DNA from: Cyclobacteriaceae bacterium
GTDB lineage: Bacteria > Bacteroidota > Bacteroidia > Cytophagales > Cyclobacteriaceae
Length of the DNA: 64,000 nt
NCBI GenBank assembly: GCA_019638355.1
Contig: JAHBTY010000001.1
Location: 434,001 to 498,000 of the forward strand
Direction of reading: 5' to 3'
Every line of letters starts with the position of its first letter. Position 1 is the stretch's first letter. Under the pieces are notes generated by a model. The model was not told the DNA's origin, did not search any database, and worked only from the letters and a program-made list of their open reading frames with translations. This document shows positions 42,392 through 50,519 of the stretch, one piece after another. The translations under genes were made by a program, and so were the position numbers.

Positions 42392-42796
42392 ATGAAGAAA
42401 GACATTGAAATACCGGAAGTAAAAAATGTAACGCTGGCCGTTACACGCGAAAAGAATACACTAAACCAGAACGAATGGAAGGTTTACCTCATTAACAACA
42501 ATCCTTTTCCAATAGAAAATACATTGGTGGCTAGTAAGGGCTATGGCGAAAAGGCAGGCGAAACCCAGCGCACCTCTACATTAAGACATTTCCTGGAAAC
42601 CGTGCCGGCTAATCAATCGGTACTGGTAGAACCGCTGGATGAAAAACTTTTTCATCTCAACAATGAATACTGGGTGAGTTACTATATCGGCACACAGATT
42701 TACGACCGCAGGTTTGTTTTTGTGCCCGACTCTATCTGCGAAACCAACCTTACGTTTATTAAGGAGTTGGATAAGGAAGGTGTGCTTCATTCTTAA
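42392..42796 (+). CDS. Bacteroidota conserved protein of unknown function
   Basis: 134 residues from ATG 42392 (GTG 3 bp earlier possible). All-beta single domain: IEIPEVKNVTLAVTREKN, 'WKVYLINNNPFPIENTLVAS' and 'NNEYWVSYYIGTQIYDRRFV'. Close relatives are sometimes mis-annotated as phenylalanyl-tRNA synthetase subunit, which this is not (no catalytic motif). Same strand as lipB and the exonuclease, with gaps of 20 and 47 bp. No function known. Confidence 0.7.
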   Translation: MKKDIEIPEVKNVTLAVTREKNTLNQNEWKVYLINNNPFPIENTLVASKGYGEKAGETQRTSTLRHFLETVPANQSVLVEPLDEKLFHLNNEYWVSYYIGTQIYDRRFVFVPDSICETNLTFIKELDKEGVLHS

Positions 42797-42843
42797 AAAG
42801 GCTTTGGTAATAATCCGTATCTTTAAGAAGTAATGTTACTTCT

Positions 42844-43554
42844 ATGCAATCCGATTTAAAAGACATTTTATTTCTCGATATTGAAACTGTACGGGTGGTT
42901 GACCAGTATCAGCAGCTAAACGAGCGCCTTAAAACCCAGTGGGCACGCAAAGCCAACTTTTTCAAACGCGAAGAAGGTCAAACCGATGAAGATCTGTTTC
43001 AGGATCGTGCAGGTATCTATGCCGAGTTTGGAAAAATTATTGTGATTGGCATTGGTAAATACACCCAACAAAACGGTGTGTTAGGATTGCGTACTCGATA
43101 CTTTGCCGATCATGATGAAAAAAAATTGCTGACAGAATTTAGGGAGAGTCTTGAAAAGATGGGGCCCGGTGTAAGACTTTGTGCACACAACGGCAAAGAG
43201 TTCGACTTTCCATATATCTGCCGAAGATCGTTGGTGAACGATTTACCCATTCCATCTGTTCTTAACATGTCGGGCAAAAAACCATGGGAGGTTGGCCATC
43301 TGGATACCATGGAGATGTGGAAATTTGGCGACTACAAACATTATACTTCACTTGATCTGCTTGCGGCAATTTTTGATATCCCCACCAGCAAAGGTGTAAT
43401 GGATGGCTCGATGGTAAGCGAAGTTTATCACCAACAAGGCGACTTAAAGAAAATAGCAGAATACTGCATGGGCGATGTAGTGGCAGTAGCCCAATTATAT
43501 TTGAAAATGAAGGGACTGCCAATTATTGCTTCGAATAACATAGTAAATTCCTAA
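42844..43554 (+). CDS. Predicted 3'-5' exonuclease (PolB exonuclease-like)
   Basis: 236 residues. DEDD exonuclease motifs: ILFLDIETVRV (Asp/Glu of Exo I), LCAHNGKEFDFPYICRR (Exo II Asp) and 'KKIAEYCMGDVVAVAQLYL' (Exo III with Asp). This fits the PF10108 family of stand-alone exonucleases related to the PolB proofreading domain. It is followed immediately by the GxxExxY pseudogene element, whose outer repeat includes this gene's stop codon. Confidence 0.87.
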   Translation: MQSDLKDILFLDIETVRVVDQYQQLNERLKTQWARKANFFKREEGQTDEDLFQDRAGIYAEFGKIIVIGIGKYTQQNGVLGLRTRYFADHDEKKLLTEFRESLEKMGPGVRLCAHNGKEFDFPYICRRSLVNDLPIPSVLNMSGKKPWEVGHLDTMEMWKFGDYKHYTSLDLLAAIFDIPTSKGVMDGSMVSEVYHQQGDLKKIAEYCMGDVVAVAQLYLKMKGLPIIASNNIVNS

Positions 43555-43573
43555 CCACTGAAATAACACGGAG
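43552..43573. repeat. Left inverted repeat of the GxxExxY pseudogene element
   Basis: TAACCACTGAAATAACACGGAG: its first three bases are the stop codon of the exonuclease gene and it ends directly at the ATG of the pseudogene. Its complement (ACCAC...ACACGGAG words) recurs at 43951-43985 on the other side. Confidence 0.7.
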
Positions 43574-43950
43574 ATGGAAGAAAACCAATTAACAGAAAAA
43601 ATAATTGGATGTAGCATTAAGGTACATAAAACACTTGGTCCTGGGTTATTAGAGTCTGCTTACCAATCATGCCTTCATCATGAATTAGTAAAGCAGGATT
43701 ATTTGTGGAAAAAGAAAAGCCACTTCCCGTCATTTATGAAGAAGTAAAATTGGACTGTGGCTATCGAATCGACTTATTAGTCGAAAGGAAAATTATAATA
43801 GAAGTAAAATCAGTAGAGACCTTGATTGACATTCATTTAGCTCAAGTATTAACCTACTTGAAATTATCCAACAACAGATTTGGATTACTGATTAATTTTA
43901 ATGTTTTAAAACTTAAAGACGGATAAAAGCGAGTTGTAAATGGATATTAA
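43574..43950 (+). pseudogene. Frameshifted GxxExxY (PD-(D/E)XK-like) gene
   Basis: Reading from ATG 43574 gives [40 protein letters not shown], with the GLLESAY (GxxExxY) motif, and then leaves the family frame after codon CAG at 43694-43696; one missing base restores [33 protein letters not shown]-type sequence including D and E-x-K of PD-(D/E)XK nucleases. A nonsense TAA (43924-43926) replaces an Ile-type codon, after which KRVVNGY continues to a TAA at 43948-43950, the expected family end. Two lesions make this a pseudogene; sequencing error cannot be excluded. Confidence 0.85.
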
Positions 43951-43985
43951 ACTCCGTGAATTTCTCCGTGTTTCTCCGTGGTAAA
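43951..43985. repeat. Right inverted repeat of the GxxExxY pseudogene element
   Basis: Carries three CTCCGTG words and ends with GGT; the reverse complement reads ACCACGGAG-aa-ACACGGAG, matching the left arm in inverse. It stops 3 bp before the ATG of RNase R (43989). Confidence 0.75.
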
Positions 43986-43988
43986 GAA

Positions 43989-46136
43989 ATGAGTAAAAAG
44001 AAATTTAAAGAAAAGAAAGCCAAGCGCGATAAGAAAGAGCGCAGCGGCTTGTATTCTTCCTTGATTCAGTTCTTGGAAGAATCAAACGGAAAAGCCTATA
44101 GTGTGGAGCAATTGATCCGCAAATTCGGGCTGAAGAAAAAATCGTTGATTGAAGATTTGTTTAAGCTATTGGATGTACTGATTGACGATGGCGTGGTGCA
44201 GCAGTTGGACAATGGGCATTTCAAAAGCGCCAAACGCGCAAGCACCGTTACCGGAGTAGTGGATCATGTTAACCCAAGGTTTGCTTACGTAACAACCGGT
44301 GAAGAAGGAAAAAAAGACATCTACATTCGCAGCAACGATCTGGCCACCGCCATACATGGCGATACGGTAGAAGTGGAAGTATTCAATAAGCGTACAGGCG
44401 AAAACCCGGAAGGACGTGTATCAACGATTGTAAAACGTGGTCGCAACCGATTTGTAGGCCGCATTGAACTTTCGCGCAACTTTGGTTTTGTAGTGCCCGA
44501 TTTCAAAAAAATCTACCAAGACTTTTTTATCTACCCTGAAAACCTGAATGGCGCTACTACCAACGATAAGGTTTTGTTTGAAGTAGTGAAGTGGGCCGAT
44601 CGCGATAAAAGCCCGGAAGCAAAAGTAGTTGAGATCTTAGGCAAAACCGGAGAGAACGAAGCCGAGATTCACTCTATCATGGCTGAGTTTGAGTTACCGT
44701 TTCGCTTTCCGGAAAACGTACTTCAGGAATCTGAAAAAATAAGTGAAGGGATTACACCCGAAGAAGTTAAAAAGCGTTGGGATTTTCGTGAGGTACTCAC
44801 ATTCACTATCGACCCGGAAGATGCCAAAGATTTTGATGATGCCATTTCGTTCCGCACACTGGAGAATGGCAACTACGAAATTGGTGTTCACATTGCCGAT
44901 GTAACACACTACGTACAACTCGGTACGGCCCTGGATGAAGATGCGTTTGATCGTGCTACTTCCGTTTACCTGGTTGATCGTACCGTACCGATGTTACCGG
45001 AACGTTTGTCAAATGCGTTGTGCTCGTTACGGCCGCATGAAGACAAACTTACCTTTGCAGCTGTGTTTGAAATGGATACGAAAGGCAAAATCCATAAAGA
45101 ATGGTTTGGTCGAACAGTTATTCATTCCAACCATCGGTTTACCTACGAACAAGCACAGGAAGTAATTGAAACCGGTGCTGGTACCTTTGCTGAAGAATTA
45201 AAAATCTTGAATCAACTGCATCATATTCTTCGCAAGGAAAGATTTAAAAAGGGTGCCGTAAACTTCGAAACTACCGAAGTAAAGTTTAAGCTTGACGAAC
45301 GCGGAAAACCGTTGGCGGTGGTTCCTAAAATCCGAAAGGATGCACACAAACTGATTGAGGAATTTATGTTGTTGGCCAATCGCGCGGTAGCTACTTATGT
45401 GTTTAAAATGAAAAAGGGCGAAGAGAAAAATACGTTTGTCTATCGCACACACGATTTGCCCGATCAGGAAAGAGTAGAGGACTTTGCACGATTTGCCAAA
45501 CAGTTTGGCCATCAACTATCAATAGAATCAACCTCCATTTCTAAATCGCTCAACAAGTTGATGGACACCATTGAAGGCAAACCTGAACAAAATGTATTGC
45601 AATCGTTGGCCGTGCGTGCCATGGCCAAAGCCAAATACACTACCGATGCCAAAGGACATTTTGGTTTAGCGTTTGATCATTACACGCATTTTACTTCGCC
45701 CATCCGCAGGTATCCGGATATGATGGTGCACCGTTTATTGCAACATTATCTCGACAAAGGAAAATCGGTTAACAAAAAACAATACGAAGATAAATGTGTT
45801 CATTCATCGGAGCGTGAAAAACGTGCAGCCGATGCTGAACGGGCTTCCATCAAATACAAGCAGGTAGAGTTTATGAGCCTGGCCGAAAATAAAGTGTACG
45901 ATGGGATCATATCCGGGGTAACCGACTTTGGCGTGTTTGTAGAAATTGTAGAAACTAAATGCGAAGGCATGGTGCGCATGGCCGATATGAAAGATGATTA
46001 TTATGAGTTTGATGAAAAGAATTACCGTGTGATTGGCCGCAGAAGAAAAAAAATCTATCGCCTAGGCGATAAAGTTCAGGTGCGAATTAAAAGGACCGAT
46101 GTCGATCGCAGAATGATTGATTTGAGTTTTGAGTAG
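43989..46136 (+). CDS. rnr: Ribonuclease R
   Basis: 715 residues. Basic N-terminus (MSKKKFKEKKAKRDKKERSG), helix-turn-helix-like RNA-binding segment, two cold-shock domains, the RNB catalytic domain with DPEDAKDFDDAISF (conserved Asp cluster), HYTHFTSPIRRYPDMMVHRL, and a C-terminal S1 domain (YDGIISGVTDFGVFVEIVETKC). Processively degrades structured RNA 3' to 5'. The annotated upstream in-frame GTG at 43956 would lie in the repeat; the ATG at 43989 is used. It is flanked on both sides by GxxExxY elements. Confidence 0.96.
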   Translation: MSKKKFKEKKAKRDKKERSGLYSSLIQFLEESNGKAYSVEQLIRKFGLKKKSLIEDLFKLLDVLIDDGVVQQLDNGHFKSAKRASTVTGVVDHVNPRFAYVTTGEEGKKDIYIRSNDLATAIHGDTVEVEVFNKRTGENPEGRVSTIVKRGRNRFVGRIELSRNFGFVVPDFKKIYQDFFIYPENLNGATTNDKVLFEVVKWADRDKSPEAKVVEILGKTGENEAEIHSIMAEFELPFRFPENVLQESEKISEGITPEEVKKRWDFREVLTFTIDPEDAKDFDDAISFRTLENGNYEIGVHIADVTHYVQLGTALDEDAFDRATSVYLVDRTVPMLPERLSNALCSLRPHEDKLTFAAVFEMDTKGKIHKEWFGRTVIHSNHRFTYEQAQEVIETGAGTFAEELKILNQLHHILRKERFKKGAVNFETTEVKFKLDERGKPLAVVPKIRKDAHKLIEEFMLLANRAVATYVFKMKKGEEKNTFVYRTHDLPDQERVEDFARFAKQFGHQLSIESTSISKSLNKLMDTIEGKPEQNVLQSLAVRAMAKAKYTTDAKGHFGLAFDHYTHFTSPIRRYPDMMVHRLLQHYLDKGKSVNKKQYEDKCVHSSEREKRAADAERASIKYKQVEFMSLAENKVYDGIISGVTDFGVFVEIVETKCEGMVRMADMKDDYYEFDEKNYRVIGRRRKKIYRLGDKVQVRIKRTDVDRRMIDLSFE

Positions 46137-46137
46137 T

Positions 46138-46162
46138 TGTCAGTATCAGAATTTGCAGAATT
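46138..46162. repeat. Left inverted repeat of the intact GxxExxY element
   Basis: Begins 1 bp after the RNase R stop. Its 25 bases (TGTCAG-TATCAGAAT-...-AGAATT) match the inverse of 46568-46592 at 21 of 25 positions. Word family CAGAAT differs from the ACACGGAG family of the first element. Confidence 0.75.
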
Positions 46163-46181
46163 ATTGAATTTAAGAATTTAA

Positions 46182-46568
46182 ATGGAGAAAGACCCCCTTA
46201 CATATACTATCATTGGCTGCGCTATGAAAATTCATAACTCATTAGGAAATGGTTTTCAGGAGGTTATTTATCAAAGGTGCTTAAAAATAGAATTAAAACG
46301 GGCAGGATTAGATTTTGGAAGAGAAATTGAACAAACTATTTACTATGATGGAATTGAGGTGGGGACTCGAAGAGCAGACTTCATTGTAGAGAATAAACTA
46401 ATAGTTGAGTTAAAAGCCGTGATTAATTTAGAAGACGTTCACCTTGCTCAGGCAAAAAATTATGTAATTGCTTATGATTTTCCACGAGGCCTATTAATAA
46501 ATTTCGGATCAACGAGTCTTCAGTATAAGTTGATCTTTAACCCACACTACAATTCTGATCATTCTTAA
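46182..46568 (+). CDS. Intact GxxExxY protein (PD-(D/E)XK nuclease-like)
   Basis: 128 residues. IIGCAMKIHNSLGNGFQEVIY contains the GFQEVIY (GxxExxY) motif at 24-30; RADFIVENKLIVELKAV gives D66 and E76-x-K78 of the PD-(D/E)XK core. It ends 'GLLINFGSTSLQYKLIFNPHY'. The family (PF13366/TIGR04256) occurs in many copies in some bacteria; function unproven. The gene and its flanking inverted repeats occupy exactly the space between RNase R and polyprenyl synthase. Confidence 0.88.
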   Translation: MEKDPLTYTIIGCAMKIHNSLGNGFQEVIYQRCLKIELKRAGLDFGREIEQTIYYDGIEVGTRRADFIVENKLIVELKAVINLEDVHLAQAKNYVIAYDFPRGLLINFGSTSLQYKLIFNPHYNSDHS

Positions 46569-46592
46569 ATTCTACCCATTCTGATGCTGACA
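46568..46592. repeat. Right inverted repeat of the intact GxxExxY element
   Basis: Reverse complement of the left arm with 4 mismatches in 25. It starts at the last base of the GxxExxY stop codon and runs through codon 3 of the polyprenyl synthase gene (start 46584). Confidence 0.75.
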
Positions 46593-47555
46593 GTTAAGGA
46601 CATTCTTCAATACATCGAATCCGAAATAAAAAAACAAACATTCGGCTCTCAACCCAAATCATTATACGACCCCATCCGATACATCATGGCACTGGGTGGT
46701 AAGCGCATGCGTCCGTTATTGGTAACATTAGCTTATTCACTTTATAAGAACGATCCTGAAAAAATTCTAAAGTATGCAGCAGCGGTGGAAGCGTTTCACA
46801 ATTTTACGCTCATGCACGATGATATTATGGATCAGGCTCCGCTGCGCAGGGGCAAAGCTACCGTACACGAAAAGTGGAATGTAAACACCGCTATCCTTTC
46901 CGGGGATGTAATGTTGGTAAAGGTTTATGATATGTTTCTGGACTTAGATAAAGAAACGTTACCGGTTGCACTATCCTTATTCAACAAATGTGCTGCGGAA
47001 GTATGCGAAGGTCAGCAGTGGGATATGGAGTTTGAAACCAAAACCAAAGTAACCGAAGCGCAATACATTGAAATGATTAAACTGAAAACCGCTGTGCTGT
47101 TAGGGTTTAGCCTGGAGTTGGGCGCGTTGCTCGCCAAAGCTCCGGAGCAAGAACGAATTGCTTTGCGCGAATTTGGAACGCTGGTGGGTATTGGCTTTCA
47201 ATTGAAAGATGATTTGCTGGATGTATATGCCGATAAGAAAAAATTCGGCAAGCAAGTGGGTGGCGATATAATCGCGAACAAAAAAACCTACCTGTTAATA
47301 AAGGCCAAAGAAAAAGCCCGTGGCCAACACAAACGCGAACTTGAATTTTGGTTAAAGGCTAAAAAATTCAACAAACAAAAAAAAGTAAAAGCTATAACAG
47401 CCATTTACGATCAACTGGGTATTGCCTCACTCACTGAAAAAAAGATAGCTGATTACTTCTCACGGGGGTTTGAAAAACTTAACACGTTACCCGAATCAGA
47501 ACAAAAGCAAAACATGATTCAGTTTACACAAGAATTGATTAAGCGGCAATCGTAG
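46584..47555 (+). CDS. All-trans polyprenyl diphosphate synthase
   Basis: 323 residues. First Asp-rich motif LMHDDIMDQAPLRRGKATVH, second GIGFQLKDDLLDVYAD; 'YIMALGGKRMRPLL' starts the fold. Makes a C30-C50-type isoprenoid chain for quinones or cell-wall carrier. Chain length cannot be told from these motifs. Its start codon lies inside the right arm of the GxxExxY element, so the original upstream DNA has been replaced or duplicated there. Confidence 0.93.
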   Translation: MLTVKDILQYIESEIKKQTFGSQPKSLYDPIRYIMALGGKRMRPLLVTLAYSLYKNDPEKILKYAAAVEAFHNFTLMHDDIMDQAPLRRGKATVHEKWNVNTAILSGDVMLVKVYDMFLDLDKETLPVALSLFNKCAAEVCEGQQWDMEFETKTKVTEAQYIEMIKLKTAVLLGFSLELGALLAKAPEQERIALREFGTLVGIGFQLKDDLLDVYADKKKFGKQVGGDIIANKKTYLLIKAKEKARGQHKRELEFWLKAKKFNKQKKVKAITAIYDQLGIASLTEKKIADYFSRGFEKLNTLPESEQKQNMIQFTQELIKRQS

Positions 47556-47577
47556 CAGAGCCAAACAACTGGCTTAT

Positions 47578-48429
47578 CTATTTCCTCTTATAAAACAGTA
47601 GCCGTGCTCGTTCTTGCGTGCTCGATTCACTCAGTGTATAATAGCCAGAACCATCACGACTCCAGGCAATACTTTCACCCTGCTTTTCAGGCTTGTATTT
47701 TAATTCGATTGGAGTTTGCAGTAGTAAATCAGGAATAGGGTCTGAACCTTTGCGTTTCCAATAGTAAACATGATCGTAGTTTTTAAGGAGAACTTCACTA
47801 CCATCAACAGAAACATCGGCTGCAACTGTGTTGAAGAAAGGCATCTTAATTTTTAATTCCGCAGTAAGCGTATCGCCCGATTTCCAGGTGTTGGCAAATT
47901 GATATAACCTTACCGAATCTTCGCGCTTCGATACAATGAACATACGCGATGAGATGGGGTCAATCATTAACGCCTCTGAATCGCGGGTGCCATCGGGTAA
48001 TTGAAGATAAAGCGTATCAAACTTTTCAATCACTTTGTTTTCAATGGTAGCGGGTTCTTCCAACCGGTAAACAATCTTAAATGGGTACTGTGCATTGTTA
48101 TCACCAATATCACCCACATACAAGTATGTTTTATCCGGTTCCGGGCCCGATCCCAATGTAATATCTTCCCAATCGCGGTTACGCACGTTGGCCAATGACA
48201 TGGTTGCTACAATCTGCGCGTTTGAATCGATCAGAAATAACTCGGCCCCATTGCCGCTATCGTTGTGCGTCCAGAAATAGCCGGGATGTGTTGCACTTGC
48301 CACAAGGCCCGATGCCTCCTCTAATTTAATATCGACAATGCCTTTATCTTCGGCCGAAGAAAATAAGTTAGAAATTTTATCGTCTGAACAGGCTATTAAA
48401 CATAGAACCAACAACCAAGAATACTTCAT
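47578..48429 (-). CDS. Lipoprotein with beta-propeller-like domain
   Basis: 283 residues from ATG 48429. Lipoprotein signal MKYSWLLVLCLIACSDD with lipidation Cys. The body has repeated 'LYVGDIGDNNAQYPFKIVYRLEEP' and 'SRMFIVSKREDSVRLYQF'-type strands with Asp and Gly turns, suggestive of a small beta-propeller, ending LPTLSESSTQE-like 'YYTLSESSTQERARLLFYKRK'. No family recognised with certainty. Convergent with the polyprenyl synthase gene. Confidence 0.7.
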   Translation of the reverse strand: MKYSWLLVLCLIACSDDKISNLFSSAEDKGIVDIKLEEASGLVASATHPGYFWTHNDSGNGAELFLIDSNAQIVATMSLANVRNRDWEDITLGSGPEPDKTYLYVGDIGDNNAQYPFKIVYRLEEPATIENKVIEKFDTLYLQLPDGTRDSEALMIDPISSRMFIVSKREDSVRLYQFANTWKSGDTLTAELKIKMPFFNTVAADVSVDGSEVLLKNYDHVYYWKRKGSDPIPDLLLQTPIELKYKPEKQGESIAWSRDGSGYYTLSESSTQERARLLFYKRK

Positions 48430-48466
48430 CTCACGCAAAAAAATTTGAGGCAGCAAATTACAAACT

Positions 48467-48736
48467 TTAGCGCTTACTGATTTTGTTTAAGCTGATATTC
48501 CGCTGGCGGTCGCACTTAAAACGTGTTACTTCTTCTAAACGCAGTTTCTGGAATTTTGTCTTCCTGCCATGCACACGCTTTCGCCACAAGCGCCAACTGG
48601 ATGGTTTTAGATTTCTACGCATCAGTTCAATCACTTCCTTCTCAGAAAGTCCAAACTGAATTAAGATGGCTTCAAAGGGGGTACGATCTTCCCAGGCCAT
48701 GGCAATTATTCTATCGGTTTCTTCAGGGGTAGGCAC
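48467..48736 (-). CDS. TIGR03643 family protein
   Basis: 89 residues, GTG start. 'IIAMAWEDRTPFEAILIQFGLSEKEVIELMRRNLKPSSWRLWRKRV' matches TIGR03643, a small helical family of unknown function. No ATG upstream; an internal ATG (codon 13) would cut the conserved opening. Divergent from the DUF2256 gene, 42 bp apart. The two families often occur together and near photolyase genes, see findings. Confidence 0.82.
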   Translation of the reverse strand: MPTPEETDRIIAMAWEDRTPFEAILIQFGLSEKEVIELMRRNLKPSSWRLWRKRVHGRKTKFQKLRLEEVTRFKCDRQRNISLNKISKR

Positions 48737-48778
48737 GATTCACATAACATAGCAAAGGCCTATTTGTTTTTATGAGGT

Positions 48779-48937
48779 ATGCGTGGAGTAAAGAAATCTG
48801 AATTACCCGAAAAGATCTGCAAAACTTGTGGCCGACCCTTTACATGGCGAAAGAAGTGGGAAAAGGTTTGGAATGAAGTTTTGTATTGCAGTGCGGCTTG
48901 CCGCAGTCGCAAATCTGCAATTGTGAGTAGTAAATAA
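48779..48937 (+). CDS. DUF2256 family protein
   Basis: 52 residues, found by reading the sequence because it is short. [20 protein letters not shown] with a CxxC and then CSAACRSRK (two Cys) forms a probable zinc ribbon. [12 protein letters not shown] starts it; AGG lies 3 bp before the ATG as a modest ribosome-binding site. DUF2256 function is unknown. It diverges from the TIGR03643 gene and its 3' end overlaps the -33 part of the RluD promoter. Confidence 0.85.
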   Translation: MRGVKKSELPEKICKTCGRPFTWRKKWEKVWNEVLYCSAACRSRKSAIVSSK

Positions 48938-48939
48938 AC

Positions 48940-48947
48940 TACCTTTG
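48940..48947 (+). promoter_or_regulatory. TAnnTTTG -7 box upstream of RluD
   Basis: TACCTTTG at 48940-48947 with TTG at 48921-48923 (spacing 16) as a possible -33; the GTG start of the RluD gene is 20 bp downstream. Confidence 0.45.
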
Positions 48948-48966
48948 CGGGATTGATTTAAAGATT

Positions 48967-49998
48967 GTGACGCACTCCGAAGATTTATTGGAAGATGATG
49001 AGGATGGTTTGTTTGAACACCATCGAATAGTTGCCGATGCCGGACAAAGCCTGCTTCGCATTGATAAGTTCTTGATGGATCGGTTACCCAACGTAACACG
49101 TACTAAAATTCAGGATGGCATTCACGATGGGTTTGTAAAAGTGAACGACAAGCCTATCAAACCTAATTATAAAGTTCACCCCAACGATGTAATTACCGTT
49201 TCGCTGCCCGAACCACCGCGCGATACCGATGTGGTAGCTGAAAATATTCCGCTCAATATTGTGTTTGAAGATGAACATGTGCTGGTGGTAAACAAAGCTG
49301 CGGGAATGGTGGTACATCCGGCTTATCAAAACTGGAGTGGCACGCTGGTAAACGCCCTTACTTATCATTTTCAGAATTTACCGGAGATGCAAGGCAATGA
49401 AGGCCGACCCGGATTAGTACATCGCATTGATAAAGATACTTCGGGTTTATTGGTAATTGCCAAAACCGAAATTGCCATGAACTCGCTGGCCAAACAATTT
49501 TTTGATCACAGTATTGAACGCACCTACCAGGCTATTGTGTGGGGAATACCCGAGCCGCCACAAGGTACTATTAACGTGCATGTAGGGCGAAGCTTAAAAG
49601 ACAGGCGTGTAACCACTGCCTTTCCGGAAGGTGACTTTGGCAGGCATGCCATTACACATTACAAGCTGTTGAAAGATTTGCGTTATATCTCATTAATTGA
49701 ATGCAAACTGGAAACCGGACGTACCCACCAGATACGTGCACACATGCGCTACATCGGCCATCCTATTTTTAACGACTCGATGTATGGCGGAAGTGATATT
49801 GTAAAAGGAACGGTGTTTTCGAAATACAAACAGTTTATTGACAATTGCTTTAAGATTATTCCGCGGCAAGCACTACATGCCAAAACTTTGGGCTTCATAC
49901 ATCCGGTAAGTAATCAGTTTATGCAATTCGATTCAGAACTGCCCAGCGATTTTGTGGATGTAATTGACAAGTGGGAGAATTATGTGAAGTATAACTAA
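48967..49998 (+). CDS. rluD: RluD-type 23S rRNA pseudouridine synthase
   Basis: 343 residues, GTG start. Acidic N-terminus (EDLLEDDEDGLFEHHR), S4 RNA-binding domain (LLRIDKFLMDRLPNVTRTKI), and the RluA/RluD catalytic domain with GRPGLVHRIDKDTSGLLVIA (catalytic Asp in HRIDKDTSG), then 'ETGRTHQIRAHMRYIGHPI'. Converts specific uridines in 23S rRNA. Family members include RluD and RluC; RluD is the best length and context match, but the exact site is not proven. Confidence 0.88.
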   Translation: MTHSEDLLEDDEDGLFEHHRIVADAGQSLLRIDKFLMDRLPNVTRTKIQDGIHDGFVKVNDKPIKPNYKVHPNDVITVSLPEPPRDTDVVAENIPLNIVFEDEHVLVVNKAAGMVVHPAYQNWSGTLVNALTYHFQNLPEMQGNEGRPGLVHRIDKDTSGLLVIAKTEIAMNSLAKQFFDHSIERTYQAIVWGIPEPPQGTINVHVGRSLKDRRVTTAFPEGDFGRHAITHYKLLKDLRYISLIECKLETGRTHQIRAHMRYIGHPIFNDSMYGGSDIVKGTVFSKYKQFIDNCFKIIPRQALHAKTLGFIHPVSNQFMQFDSELPSDFVDVIDKWENYVKYN

Positions 49999-50008
49999 CT
50001 TCAAGTTG

Positions 50009-50033
50009 ACAGTAGGCAGGATACAGTAGGCAG
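50009..50033 (+). repeat. Short ACAGTAGGCAG direct repeat
   Basis: ACAGTAGGCAG occurs at 50009-50019 and 50023-50033, downstream of RluD. Related GGCAG/CAGT words reappear in the inverted patch at 62809-62858. Confidence 0.5.
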
Positions 50034-50181
50034 TTTAATAACAATCCATCTTGACGTATACTGATTACTGCTATCTGAATACTTTCGTGTGATAACCATT
50101 CTGTAATCAGAAACTATAAGAGAGAAGAATTTCCCATCAGATGCGTAAAAGCCATCTGTAGTACCGTTGGATGAGGAAAGG

Positions 50182-50391
50182 CTATGCTGCTAAGTGCAGT
50201 TTCTTTTTGCCTTTCTCCTGGCGCAAGGCCTGCCGGATTTCCTTCATCGCTTCTTTCTTGAAGCTCTTATAATCCGAAGTTTTTTCAGGCTGGTTAAGAA
50301 GGCTCTTGATGTAGGTAAGCACTTCTTCCATTTGCACCTTGTCCATCGCATCCAGACTTTGCAGGATAGCCAGCTTAGGTGATTGTAACAT
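50182..50391 (-). CDS. Small hypothetical protein
   Basis: 69 residues, predicted helical and highly charged (MLQSPKLAILQSLDAMDKVQMEEVLTYIKSLL; long 'KKEAMKEIRQALRQEKGKKK'). ATG start. No family recognised; composition is compatible with a small antitoxin-like or cytoplasmic helical protein, but no partner gene is next to it. The 182-bp gap to RluD and 128-bp gap to the aminotransferase contain only repeats. Confidence 0.45.
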   Translation of the reverse strand: MLQSPKLAILQSLDAMDKVQMEEVLTYIKSLLNQPEKTSDYKSFKKEAMKEIRQALRQEKGKKKLHLAA

Positions 50392-50519
50392 ACAATTAGT
50401 GGTTGTTGTTAGTACAAATAACGCAAATGAATACCCTGTGGTTCAATAGGTAAGCCGGTTATTAACCTAATGTTGAACTGCCGTTAACAATCAACTTGAA
50501 ATCTGGCCAAAAACAGCGT

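Noticed and set aside
43705-43926. A separate small gene in the second part of the GxxExxY pseudogene
   Set aside because: Its sequence is the continuation of the family after a frameshift, and its N-terminus lacks a start of its own family; it is part of the pseudogene.
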